From the NCBI GenBank assembly GCA_023388835.1, contig JAEWFK010000100.1, positions 1-24,340 of the forward strand: a stretch of 24,340 nucleotides of DNA, given 5' to 3'. Shown here piece after piece: positions 6,866 to 14,551 of the stretch. The number at the start of each line of letters is the position of its first letter. Position 1 is the first letter of the stretch. The DNA is from Pseudomonadota bacterium. GTDB taxonomy: Bacteria > Pseudomonadota > Gammaproteobacteria > Burkholderiales > Burkholderiaceae_B. The notes below the pieces were generated by a model, which saw only the letters and a list, made by a program, of their open reading frames with translations, did no database searches and had not been told where the DNA came from. Made by a program: the position numbers and the translations under genes.

Positions 6866-8467
6866 ATGAAGACAGCATCAACCCTATGGAAAACCATGCT
6901 GGCAGGACTGGTCTGCATGGCCGGACTGGCCCAAGGCAGCTTCGCCTCGCAGACAGAACCCGTATCGGGCGGCCGGCTCAACCTGGTGGTCCAGCCGGAG
7001 CCCCCGGTTTTGAACCTGGGCGTCAACAAACTGGGACCGACTTCATTTGTCGGCGGGAAGATCTACGAGGGCCTGATCACGCTCTCGCCGGAACTGAAAC
7101 CGGTGCCGCGCCTGGCAGAATCCTGGACCGTCTCGGAGGACGCCACCAGCTATGTGTTCAAGCTGCGCAAGAATGCGACCTGGCATGATGGCGAGCCGTT
7201 CACGGCGAAGGACGTTCTCTTCAGCTTCCAGAAGTTCCTTCCTGCCACCACGCCCAGAACCGCCATGATCATGGACCTGACTGAGTCCATCACGGCCCCA
7301 GACCCCCACACCGTCGAGTTCAAATTCAAGGAGCCCTTTCCCGCGCTCATGATGGTTCTCGAAGCCACTGGCGGGACCATCATGCCCAGCCATCTCTATG
7401 AAGGCGTCGAGGATTTCCGCACAGCAGAGGCGAACAATAAGATTGTGGGGACCGGCCCCTTCAAGCTGAAAGAATGGAGGAAGGGTTCCTACATCCACTT
7501 GGTGAAGAACGATGCGTACTGGGATGGCGGAAAGCCGTATTTGGACGAACTCTACTTCCACGTCATTCCGGACGCGAACAGTCGTTCAATGGCATTCGAG
7601 AGCGGACGCATCGACGCCATCCGCACCGGCGACGTTGAAAACTTCGAGATTCTGAGACTGGATGAGCTCCCGGGCGTCGAACAAAGCCTTGCGGGCTGGG
7701 AATACTACGACCCGATCGCGTACCTGCACATCAATATGCGCAAGGAACCGATGAATGACGTGCGCTTCCGTCAGGCGCTTGCACACGCGATCGATCGTAG
7801 CTTCATCATCGACACGATATTCAACGGCTTTGGAAAGAAGGTGAACGGCCCGTTCAGCAACGATTCGGTCTTCAAGGACGCCTCTGTCGAAACGGAGTAC
7901 GCCTACGACCCCGCCAAGGCGAAAGCCCTGTTGGATGAAATGGGCCTGAAGCCCAATTCCGATGGCGTTCGGGCGGAGCTGCGCTTGTTGCCCCTGCCCT
8001 ACGGAGAAACCTGGCAACGCCTGGCCGAATTCGTTCGTGAGCAACTGCAAGAAGTCGGGATTCGGGCGCAATTGGTGGCGACCGATGTGCCAGGGTGGTT
8101 CCAGCGCGTAACGACCGGCGACTTTGATCTGGCTTTCAATTACGTATATCAAATGGGGGACCCCGCCATTCTGATGTCGCAAACCTACATGTCCGAGTAC
8201 CAGTTCAACGGCAGCACGGGCAGCAACTTGGGAGGGTATGAAAGCCCCGAAATTGACAAGCAGTTCCGACTGGCGCAGTCGCAGCCGGACGCCACGAAGC
8301 GGAGAGCCACTTATTCCGCCATACAAAAGACCCTGTCGCATGATGTCGCCATACTCTGGTTGCATCAGATGTTGATGCCCACCCTCTACCACGATCGCAT
8401 TCAAAACATGATCACGACAGGTCTAGGCATGAACGAGAACTTTGCCGACGTCTGGCTCAAGCGATGA
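6866..8467 (+). CDS. ABC importer substrate-binding protein (SBP_bac_5, DppA/OppA-like)
   Basis: This 533-residue periplasmic binding protein belongs to cluster C (peptide/nickel/opine type). A Sec signal peptide covers about residues 1-27 and ends in GSFA. Cys17 is not in a lipobox, so the protein is soluble, not lipidated. The family signature ESWTVSEDATSYVFKLR at 85-101, followed by WHDGEPFTAKDVLFSF at 106-121, is very clear. ATG 6866 is preceded by AGGAGA at 6853-6858. It lies 71 bases after the aminotransferase and 7 bases before the first permease. Polyamine importers normally use a PotD/PotF-type binding protein, so this class suggests a bulkier ligand such as an acylated amine, amino-acyl conjugate, short peptide or opine. 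The ligand itself is unknown. Confidence 0.92.
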   Translation: MKTASTLWKTMLAGLVCMAGLAQGSFASQTEPVSGGRLNLVVQPEPPVLNLGVNKLGPTSFVGGKIYEGLITLSPELKPVPRLAESWTVSEDATSYVFKLRKNATWHDGEPFTAKDVLFSFQKFLPATTPRTAMIMDLTESITAPDPHTVEFKFKEPFPALMMVLEATGGTIMPSHLYEGVEDFRTAEANNKIVGTGPFKLKEWRKGSYIHLVKNDAYWDGGKPYLDELYFHVIPDANSRSMAFESGRIDAIRTGDVENFEILRLDELPGVEQSLAGWEYYDPIAYLHINMRKEPMNDVRFRQALAHAIDRSFIIDTIFNGFGKKVNGPFSNDSVFKDASVETEYAYDPAKAKALLDEMGLKPNSDGVRAELRLLPLPYGETWQRLAEFVREQLQEVGIRAQLVATDVPGWFQRVTTGDFDLAFNYVYQMGDPAILMSQTYMSEYQFNGSTGSNLGGYESPEIDKQFRLAQSQPDATKRRATYSAIQKTLSHDVAILWLHQMLMPTLYHDRIQNMITTGLGMNENFADVWLKR

Positions 8468-8474
8468 TTCCATC

Positions 8475-9452
8475 ATGGAAAAACTGCATTATGTGTTCGG
8501 TCGAACACTGAAATCGGTACTGGTGATCGTTGCGGTGCTGGCCCTGAATTTCCTGTTGGTCAGGGCGGCACCGGGCGATCCGGCCATGATTCTGGCAGGC
8601 GAAGCCGGCGCAACCGACCCTTCCTTCATCGAAGAGGTCAGAAAGGACTTCGGTCTGGACAAACCCTTCATCGTGCAGATGGGGCTTTACGCCAAGCAGG
8701 CAGCGACCTTCGACTTCGGTATGTCGTACCGCGAAAACCGGCCCGTCCTGGACCTGATTCTGGAACGGCTGCCGGCGACTCTGCTGCTGACGCTGACGGC
8801 CTTGTTCAGTTCCATCGTTATCGGTGTCGGGCTGGGCGTCGCGGCCGCCCGCTTCGCCGGCCGCTGGATCGACGGGCTGATCACGACGATCTCGCTGATC
8901 TTCTTCGCCATGCCGCTGTTCTGGATCGGGCTGATCGGCATCCTGATATTCTCCGTTCATCTTGGTTGGCTGCCTGCCTATGGCATGGCGTCGGTCGGCG
9001 CCGGCCTTTCAGGATGGGCGGCGCTGCGGGATACCCTCTGGCACCTGATCATGCCGGCGACCACGCTCAGCCTGTTCTATGTAGCTGTCTATACCCGCGT
9101 CATGCGGGCATCGGCAATCGAAGTCAAGGATCAGGACTTCGTAAAAACGGCTCGCGCCAAAGGTTTGCCGGAGCGCCAGATCTGGGGGCGGCACATCATG
9201 CGTAACGCGATTCTCCCCGTGATCACTTTCGGTTCGCTGCAAGCCGGCCACCTGATCGGCGGTTCGGTCCTGATCGAAACCGTCTTTGCCTGGCCTGGTA
9301 TCGGCAGGCTGGCCTTCGACGCCCTGATACAACGTGAATACAACCTGCTGCTGGCTATCTTTTTTGTCAGCTCGGTCATTGTCGTATTCATCAACCTGGT
9401 CGCCGACATGCTTTACAGCGTGGCGGACCCGCGAATCGAGATGCAGACATGA
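8475..9452 (+). CDS. ABC importer permease, DppB-type
   Basis: This 325-residue inner-membrane permease has the binding-protein-dependent transport fold. The N-terminal part (RTLKSVLVIVAVLALNFLL, then APGDPA and GLDKP) is typical of DppB/OppB proteins. About six hydrophobic segments follow. The cytoplasmic EAA-type loop that docks on the ATPase includes DFVKTARAKGLPERQIWGRH. The C-terminus (NLVADMLYSVADPRI) is the usual family ending. The start is set at ATG 8475, 7 bases after the binding-protein stop; an upstream in-frame ATG at 8442 lies inside that gene. No good ribosome-binding site is visible, so translation is probably coupled to the gene before it. It pairs with the next gene, with which it shares an ATGA overlap. 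Confidence 0.92.
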   Translation: MEKLHYVFGRTLKSVLVIVAVLALNFLLVRAAPGDPAMILAGEAGATDPSFIEEVRKDFGLDKPFIVQMGLYAKQAATFDFGMSYRENRPVLDLILERLPATLLLTLTALFSSIVIGVGLGVAAARFAGRWIDGLITTISLIFFAMPLFWIGLIGILIFSVHLGWLPAYGMASVGAGLSGWAALRDTLWHLIMPATTLSLFYVAVYTRVMRASAIEVKDQDFVKTARAKGLPERQIWGRHIMRNAILPVITFGSLQAGHLIGGSVLIETVFAWPGIGRLAFDALIQREYNLLLAIFFVSSVIVVFINLVADMLYSVADPRIEMQT

Positions 9453-10303
9453 TGTCTTATCCCTTCAGACTGCTGGGCCGGATCTTCCGATTGCCGACGG
9501 GAGCGGTGGGCCTGCTGATGCTGGGCGCCATTCTGTTATTGGCGCTGCTGGCCCCTTCGCTGTATCCGGGCGACCCATGGCGCATGGCCGGCCGCCCCAA
9601 TCTGCCCCCCTTCTCCGCGGGCTATCTGCTTGGCACCGACATGCTGGGCAGGGACATCGCGGCCGGCATTGCGCATGGCGCCCGAGTGTCCTTGCTGATC
9701 GGCTTCGTTGCCACACTGGTCGCGGTGCTGGTCGGCTCGCTGTTGGGCGCGATTGCGGGCTATCACGGTGGCCGCACCGACGACATCATCATGCGGATAA
9801 CGGAAATCTTCCAGACCATACCCAGCTTTTTACTGGCCCTGTTGCTGGTGGCGATTTTCTCTCCATCGATCTATTCCATCGTTCTGGCGATTGGAATCGT
9901 ATCTTGGCCGTCGGTCGCCCGCTTGGTAAGGGCCGAGTTCCTGACCTTGCGCACGTCCGACTTCGTCAAGGCGGCTATTGTCGGAGGACAGTCGAGCAGC
10001 CGCATTCTCTTCCGGCAGATCCTGCCCAATACGGTTTCGCCCATCGTGGTCGCGGCGTCGCTGATGGTGGCCACCGCCATCCTGATCGAGTCAGCCATCA
10101 GCTTCCTCGGTCTGGGCGATCGAAACTTCATTACCTGGGGGTTCATGATCGGAGCCGGCCGGACGATGATCCGCCAGAATTGGTGGCTCTCCGCCATACC
10201 AGGCATCGCCATTTTCCTCACCGTGCTGGCGCTCAACTTCGTCGGTGACGGTCTGAATCACGCTTTGAACCCGCGTTCCCGAGGACAGGATGGAAACCGC
10301 TGA
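9449..10303 (+). CDS. ABC importer permease, DppC-type
   Basis: This 284-residue inner-membrane permease is the partner of the preceding DppB-type protein. The family pattern LLGTDMLGRDIAAGIAHGARVSL follows the first membrane segment. The EAA-type loop is around DFVKAAIVGGQSSSRILFRQ, and the C-terminal NFVGDGLNHALNPR motif is typical of DppC/OppC. Its ATG overlaps the stop of the previous gene (ATGA at 9449-9452), and its 3' end overlaps the ATPase gene by 14 bases. This tight packing indicates coupled translation of the transporter subunits. Confidence 0.92.
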   Translation: MMSYPFRLLGRIFRLPTGAVGLLMLGAILLLALLAPSLYPGDPWRMAGRPNLPPFSAGYLLGTDMLGRDIAAGIAHGARVSLLIGFVATLVAVLVGSLLGAIAGYHGGRTDDIIMRITEIFQTIPSFLLALLLVAIFSPSIYSIVLAIGIVSWPSVARLVRAEFLTLRTSDFVKAAIVGGQSSSRILFRQILPNTVSPIVVAASLMVATAILIESAISFLGLGDRNFITWGFMIGAGRTMIRQNWWLSAIPGIAIFLTVLALNFVGDGLNHALNPRSRGQDGNR

Positions 10304-11969
10304 TATCACCCGAATCGACCGCGACACGCTGCTATCGATCCAAAATTTGTCTGTTCGCCTGCCGTCGACCTCGGAACGGTCCCATGCCGTGGAGAACCTT
10401 TCACTGCAAGTGAAAAGGGGCGAAACCGTATGCATCGTCGGGGAGTCGGGTTCAGGAAAGTCGGTCACTGCGCACGCCATCATGCGTCTGCTGCCACCGG
10501 GCGGTCTGAAAATCGAATCCGGCCAGATCTTTTTCGACGGGCATGATGTGCTGAGCCTGTCCAACCAAGAAGTACGCCGGCTGCGTGGTTCGCGCATTTC
10601 AATGATCTTCCAGGAACCCATGACGGCGCTGAATCCGGTCATGACCGTGGGAGACCAGATTTCCGAAGTGCTGCAGCAACATGGCACTCGCGGTCGCGCT
10701 GAGCAGCAGAAGAAGATCATCGAAGTGCTGACCGACATGCATCTGCCCGAACCGGCCAGACTGATGCATTGCTATCCGTTCCAGCTGTCCGGCGGGCAGC
10801 GGCAGCGCGTCATGATCGCCATGGCGATGGTTGCCCAACCCGCGCTGCTGATTGCCGACGAGCCCACAACGGCCCTGGATGTGACGACGCAGGCGCAAAT
10901 CCTGCATCTGCTCAACGAGCTCAAGCAGCGGCACAACATGGCCCTGCTATTCATCACACACGACTTCGGCGTGGTGGCGGACATCGCCGATCGCGTTGCG
11001 GTGATGCAGGCGGGCCGCCTCGTCGAAGTCGGTGACTGCGACACGGTGCTTCGCCAGCCCACGCATCCCTACACAAAGAAACTGATCGCCGCCGTTCCCC
11101 GTCTGCGCATCGATTCCGAAGAGCGCCCCCAGCAAGCGGTCCTGCTGGAGATCTCCGGCGTGAAGAAAGCCTATCGCACGCGGGGCCGGGGATGGTTCGC
11201 CAAGCCCGGACGGCTGCAGGTGCTGGACGGGGTGGACCTCCATATCGACCGAGGGGAAATCCTGGGACTGCTCGGCGAGTCGGGATCCGGCAAGACCACA
11301 CTCGGCCATTGCGTGGCCAAGCTGCTTTCCATCGACGAGGGGGAAATCCGCTTCGAAGGTCGGGACATCATGAGCATGACCGGCAAGGCTTTCCGCCCCA
11401 TGCGACCGCGCATTCAGATGATATTCCAGGATCCCTATTCATCGCTGAACCCCCGGCACAGGGTGGGACGCATCATCACCGAGAACGCGCTTCTGAACGG
11501 CGTCTCGAAGGACGAAGCGGAACGCCGCATGTCGGAAGTACTCGACCTCGTCGGCCTGGACGCCGCCGCTGCCAACCGTTACCCGCACGAATTCAGCGGC
11601 GGGCAACGCCAGCGTATCGGTATCGCGCGCGCGCTCGTCATGGAGCCTTCGTTGATCGTCGCAGACGAACCCGTGTCCGCTCTGGACGTCTCCGTCCAGC
11701 AGCAGGTGCTAGAGCTATTGCGGGAAGTGCGCTCGCGCTATGGCCTGTCGATGCTCTTCATCACCCACGACTTGCGCATCGCCAGCCAGATCTGCGACCG
11801 AATCGCGGTCATGCAGCGCGGGAATATCGTTGAATGTCAAACGGCTGCCCAGATCTATCGGAACCCGCGGCACCCCTACACACGCGAATTGATTGCCGCG
11901 ATGCCCGGCCGGGACGATGGCGATTTCGTTGCCACACCAGCCGATTTCCGAGTAGCGGAGGCCGTGTGA
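10290..11969 (+). CDS. ABC importer ATPase, fused DppD-DppF type
   Basis: This 559-residue cytoplasmic protein carries two complete ABC modules in one chain, replacing separate DppD and DppF subunits. Module 1 has Walker A GESGSGKS at 51-58, signature LSGGQRQRV at 166-174, Walker B LLIADEP at 186-192 and a HPYTKKL oligopeptide-type tail at 259-265. Module 2 has Walker A GESGSGKTT at 329-337, signature FSGGQRQRIG at 435-444, Walker B LIVADEP at 455-461 and HPYTREL at 528-534. Both modules look catalytically intact. Fused ATPases like this are common in proteobacterial peptide and glutathione-type importers. It overlaps the DppC-type gene and is followed after one base by the flavoprotein gene. 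Confidence 0.94.
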   Translation: METADITRIDRDTLLSIQNLSVRLPSTSERSHAVENLSLQVKRGETVCIVGESGSGKSVTAHAIMRLLPPGGLKIESGQIFFDGHDVLSLSNQEVRRLRGSRISMIFQEPMTALNPVMTVGDQISEVLQQHGTRGRAEQQKKIIEVLTDMHLPEPARLMHCYPFQLSGGQRQRVMIAMAMVAQPALLIADEPTTALDVTTQAQILHLLNELKQRHNMALLFITHDFGVVADIADRVAVMQAGRLVEVGDCDTVLRQPTHPYTKKLIAAVPRLRIDSEERPQQAVLLEISGVKKAYRTRGRGWFAKPGRLQVLDGVDLHIDRGEILGLLGESGSGKTTLGHCVAKLLSIDEGEIRFEGRDIMSMTGKAFRPMRPRIQMIFQDPYSSLNPRHRVGRIITENALLNGVSKDEAERRMSEVLDLVGLDAAAANRYPHEFSGGQRQRIGIARALVMEPSLIVADEPVSALDVSVQQQVLELLREVRSRYGLSMLFITHDLRIASQICDRIAVMQRGNIVECQTAAQIYRNPRHPYTRELIAAMPGRDDGDFVATPADFRVAEAV

Positions 11970-11970
11970 G

Positions 11971-11994
11971 ATGGACGCGACGATGGACGCGACA
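11971..11994 (+). repeat. 12-bp tandem duplication of the start region
   Basis: ATGGACGCGACG is followed directly by ATGGACGCGACA, so the protein begins MDAT-MDAT and has two in-frame ATG starts, at 11971 and 11983. Only the first has a recognisable GGAG upstream at a suitable distance. It looks like a small slippage duplication. Confidence 0.7.
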
Positions 11995-13140
11995 TCCGAT
12001 TTTGATGCCGACCTGACCAATACAGAAAAGGAGTTGATCGGAACCGCGCAGGAGTTTGCCAACGAACAGCTGCTACGAATCGAATCCGTGGAGATTTCGG
12101 AACACCGCGCATTGCTGCAAGCAGCATGTCGCCGCGGCCTGGCGGGGATCGAAGTGCCCGCCCGTTTCGGAGGTTCGGCCGCCTCATTCTCCACAAGAAT
12201 GCGAGTGTGTGAGGAACTCGCCAGGCGCCATGCCGGGTTCGCGTTCTCCTTGGTCAACCATCACAACATCATTGCGCGTATCGCCCAATCGGGCGGACCC
12301 ATCCTGCAGTCGGAACTGCTGGCGCCCATGCTGTCGGGCGAATTGATAGGCTGCACTGCAATGACCGAACCCCAGTCGGGAAGCGATTTCACCAGCATGC
12401 AGACCCATGCCGCACGCACGGAAGGCGGTTGGATCCTGAATGGGGAAAAAGCCTGGATCACCAACGCGAGTCTTGCCGATGTGTATCTTGTCTACGCACA
12501 GACCGATGCGAAAAAGGGCGCCGAAGGGGTGGCAGGTTTCGTGGTGCTTGCCGGCGACCTCGGGTTCAACCGGGGAAAACCGTATAAAGCCTCGGGAATA
12601 GAGGGCATGGGTGTGGGCGAGTTCAGCCTTCGCGACTGCACCTTGCCCCATGAACGACTGCTTTACCCGCCCGGACACGGATTTCGGGCTGCAATGCGCG
12701 GCGTAAACCAGGCCCGGGTTCACGTCGCGGCGATGAACGCGGCAATGGTGGAGCGGGCGCTCTTCGAAGCCTTGGACCACACCGGCACCCGACAGGCGTT
12801 CGGCTCCCCCGTGATCGAGTTCCAGGGACTGGCCTGGTCGCTTGCAAACGTGGCCACCCAGCTTCAGGCAATGCGCCTGCTCGCGTATACCGCAGCCAGG
12901 ACGATCAACGCCGACAAAGACGCCCAGACGATCGCAGCCATGGCCAAGAAATATGCCAATGATCACACTCTGGCAGCCCTGGCCACCTGCATGCAGTCAA
13001 TGGGGGCACAGGGCATCACGGACGAAGCCGGCTTGGGGCAACTGCTGGCTTGGGCAAAAGCCTTCTGCTACACCGACGGCACGCCGGAAATGATGAACGA
13101 GCGGATTGTCCGGCTGCTGCGAAAAAGACGGGGTCAATAG
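11971..13140 (+). CDS. Acyl-CoA dehydrogenase-family flavoprotein with Asp at the catalytic-base position
   Basis: This 389-residue protein has the ACAD fold and an FAD site. Signature 1 is around AMTEPQSGSDF (130-140), with WITNASLADVYLVYA after it. The helical C-domain has TGTRQAFGSPVIEFQ (271-285) and MQSMGAQGITDE (341-352). In classical enzymes such as MCAD the base is the Glu of Y-E-G-T. Here the segment reads YTDGT, which puts Asp369 at that place. The alternative Glu of the isovaleryl/long-chain types is also absent, because NQAR is at 246-249. Asp at this position is known from nitroalkane oxidase, an ACAD relative that does not use CoA esters. The gene starts one base after the ATPase stop, with GGAG at 11957-11960. 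It is the last gene of the operon. Its substrate is unknown, and it could be an ordinary acyl-CoA dehydrogenase. Confidence 0.85.
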   Translation: MDATMDATSDFDADLTNTEKELIGTAQEFANEQLLRIESVEISEHRALLQAACRRGLAGIEVPARFGGSAASFSTRMRVCEELARRHAGFAFSLVNHHNIIARIAQSGGPILQSELLAPMLSGELIGCTAMTEPQSGSDFTSMQTHAARTEGGWILNGEKAWITNASLADVYLVYAQTDAKKGAEGVAGFVVLAGDLGFNRGKPYKASGIEGMGVGEFSLRDCTLPHERLLYPPGHGFRAAMRGVNQARVHVAAMNAAMVERALFEALDHTGTRQAFGSPVIEFQGLAWSLANVATQLQAMRLLAYTAARTINADKDAQTIAAMAKKYANDHTLAALATCMQSMGAQGITDEAGLGQLLAWAKAFCYTDGTPEMMNERIVRLLRKRRGQ

Positions 13141-13223
13141 AACGGAGCGTTACACGAGCGCCGTTTAGGAGCCGCGACAATATGTCTGCGTCATGAAGTA
13201 CGGCCAGTCGGCGACCGTGAGGC

Positions 13224-13280
13224 AAAAAAATGGGGTTTGGCCAGAATTTTCATAGTATGAAAACCTTGGCCAAACCCCAT
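13224..13280 (-). terminator. Strong Rho-independent terminator for ispB/tRNA-Pro
   Basis: A perfect 14-bp inverted repeat (ATGGGGTTTGGCCA at 13230-13243 against 13267-13280) encloses a second 7-bp stem (TTTTCAT against ATGAAAA, loop AGT). The two stems are separated by a 3x3 internal loop. Read on the minus strand, the hairpin is followed by seven T residues (the A-run at 13224-13230). It lies 12 bases behind the tRNA 3' end. On the plus strand there is no U-tract, so it does not look like an intrinsic terminator for the converging operon. Confidence 0.88.
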
Positions 13281-13291
13281 CTCTGAAATCC

Positions 13292-13368
<77 letters not shown>

Positions 13369-13369
13369 A

Positions 13370-14350
13370 CTATCTATCCCGGCTAACCGAGAAAGAGCAT
13401 AATTCTAGCAAAGAATTAAGGTGCGTGGAGGCCGGCCACGAAGAAAGTGCTGCGCGGGCCAGATCAGCTTCGGCCACAGCGGCCTTGCGGGTGTATTCCA
13501 GGGCGTCGGTTTCCTGTACGGCGCGCGCCACCGCGGAGAAGTCGCCATCGCCATGAAGAATGGCGTCCTGCACCAGGAATCGCTGCGCGGGCGTGCCGAC
13601 TTCCATCACGCGTATCAGGGGCAAGGTGGGCTTGCCCTCGCGCAGGTCGTCGCCCACGTTCTTGCCCAACGCATGTACGTCGCCGCCATAATCCAGCACG
13701 TCGTCCACCAACTGAAAGGCCGTGCCAATGTGGCGGCCGTAGGCGGCAGCGGCCGTTTCCTGCTCAGGCGACGCACCGGCAACGATAGCGCCCACCTGCG
13801 CAGCAGCTTCAAAAAGCTTGGCGGTCTTGTAGCGAACCACCTGCAAGTAACGGTCGAGCGAGACGTCAGGGTCATGCACATTCAGCAGCTGCAGGACTTC
13901 GCCTTCAGCAATCACCGTGGTGGCCGCCGACAACACCGTCATGGCAGGCATGGAGCGCGATTCCACCATCATCTCGAAGGAACGGGAATATAGGTAGTCG
14001 CCCACGAGCACGCTGGCGGCATTGCCGAAAACCGCGTTGGCCGTGTGGCGGCCGCGTCGCATGTCGGATTCATCTACCACATCGTCGTGCAACAGCGTGG
14101 CGGTGTGGATGAATTCCACCACGGCGGCCAACAGGTGGTGCACCGTGCCCTGATAGCCCAATGCACGCGCGACCATGAGCAACATGGCGGGCCGCATGCG
14201 CTTGCCCCCCGCGCCGACGATGTAGTCGCCAATGGTGCGGATCAGCACGACTTCAGAATCGAGGCGCTCACGGATAACCACATCCATGGCATTCATGTCG
14301 TCTTCGACGGGAGCAAGCAGGTCGTTGAGGTTCAAGGCGGGGCCCGACAA
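13370..14350 (-). CDS. ispB: Octaprenyl diphosphate synthase
   Basis: This trans-polyprenyl diphosphate synthase of up to 326 residues makes the ubiquinone side chain from FPP and IPP. The first aspartate-rich motif is DDVVDESDMRRG at 89-100 and the second is FQLVDDVLD at 212-220. GGKRMRP at 48-54 binds IPP. EFIHTATLLHDDVVDESD and IAEGEVLQL match E. coli IspB almost word for word, and the C-terminus ends in RDR like the E. coli protein. The start is TTG at 14350 (directly after an in-frame TAA) or TTG at 14335. No ATG lies upstream of codon 19, and no clear ribosome-binding site is seen. The stop is one base before tRNA-Pro. Divergent from the DUF815 gene. Confidence 0.93.
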   Translation of the reverse strand: MSGPALNLNDLLAPVEDDMNAMDVVIRERLDSEVVLIRTIGDYIVGAGGKRMRPAMLLMVARALGYQGTVHHLLAAVVEFIHTATLLHDDVVDESDMRRGRHTANAVFGNAASVLVGDYLYSRSFEMMVESRSMPAMTVLSAATTVIAEGEVLQLLNVHDPDVSLDRYLQVVRYKTAKLFEAAAQVGAIVAGASPEQETAAAAYGRHIGTAFQLVDDVLDYGGDVHALGKNVGDDLREGKPTLPLIRVMEVGTPAQRFLVQDAILHGDGDFSAVARAVQETDALEYTRKAAVAEADLARAALSSWPASTHLNSLLELCSFSVSRDR

Positions 14351-14382
14351 TTAACAGGAGGGAGTTCTTCGGCAAACAGCCG

Positions 14383-14388
14383 ATTATA
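14383..14388 (-). promoter_or_regulatory. Possible -10 box of ispB
   Basis: The minus strand reads TATAAT here, a perfect -10 hexamer. It lies 32 bases upstream of the TTG start of ispB. No convincing -35 box is seen at 16-18 bases, so the promoter is tentative. Confidence 0.35.
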
Positions 14389-14409
14389 CGTGACCGCACA
14401 GTCGTCCCT

Positions 14410-14439
14410 TTGCTGGGGGGCCTGCAAATTAGCGATAAT
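14410..14439 (+). promoter_or_regulatory. Possible promoter of the DUF815-Nudix unit
   Basis: TTGCTG at 14410-14415 and GATAAT at 14434-14439 are separated by 18 bases. The -35 box is only a partial match. A transcript from here would have a leader of about 100 bases, with a small hairpin (TTCCC...GGGAA, near 14449-14463) and a 13-codon reading frame. Confidence 0.35.
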
Positions 14440-14509
14440 CAAGGCTTTTCCCGAAAACAGGGAAGGACCCCGAGAATACGTCCGGGATTCACCGAGAAGA
14501 GAGACATCC

Positions 14510-14551
14510 ATGACTGCAGGAAAGAATCGTCATCGCAGGAGACCCTCGTGA
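14510..14551 (+). CDS. Possible 13-codon leader peptide overlapping the DUF815 start
   Basis: ATG at 14510 opens a reading frame for MTAGKNRHRRRPS. Its TGA stop overlaps the GTG start of the next gene (GTGA at 14548-14551). A purine-rich stretch GAGAAGAGAG lies upstream of the ATG. The peptide is strongly basic. It may only serve translational coupling, or may be chance. No homology can be claimed. Confidence 0.25.
   Translation: MTAGKNRHRRRPS

Noticed and set aside
13141..13165. Weak AACGG/CCGTT hairpin just after the flavoprotein gene
   Set aside because: The stem is short with a bulge and no U-run follows, so it is not a convincing terminator.
13230..13280. The large hairpin as an intrinsic terminator for the plus-strand operon ending at 13140
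   Set aside because: No U-tract follows it on the plus strand; the seven-T run lies only on the minus-strand side.
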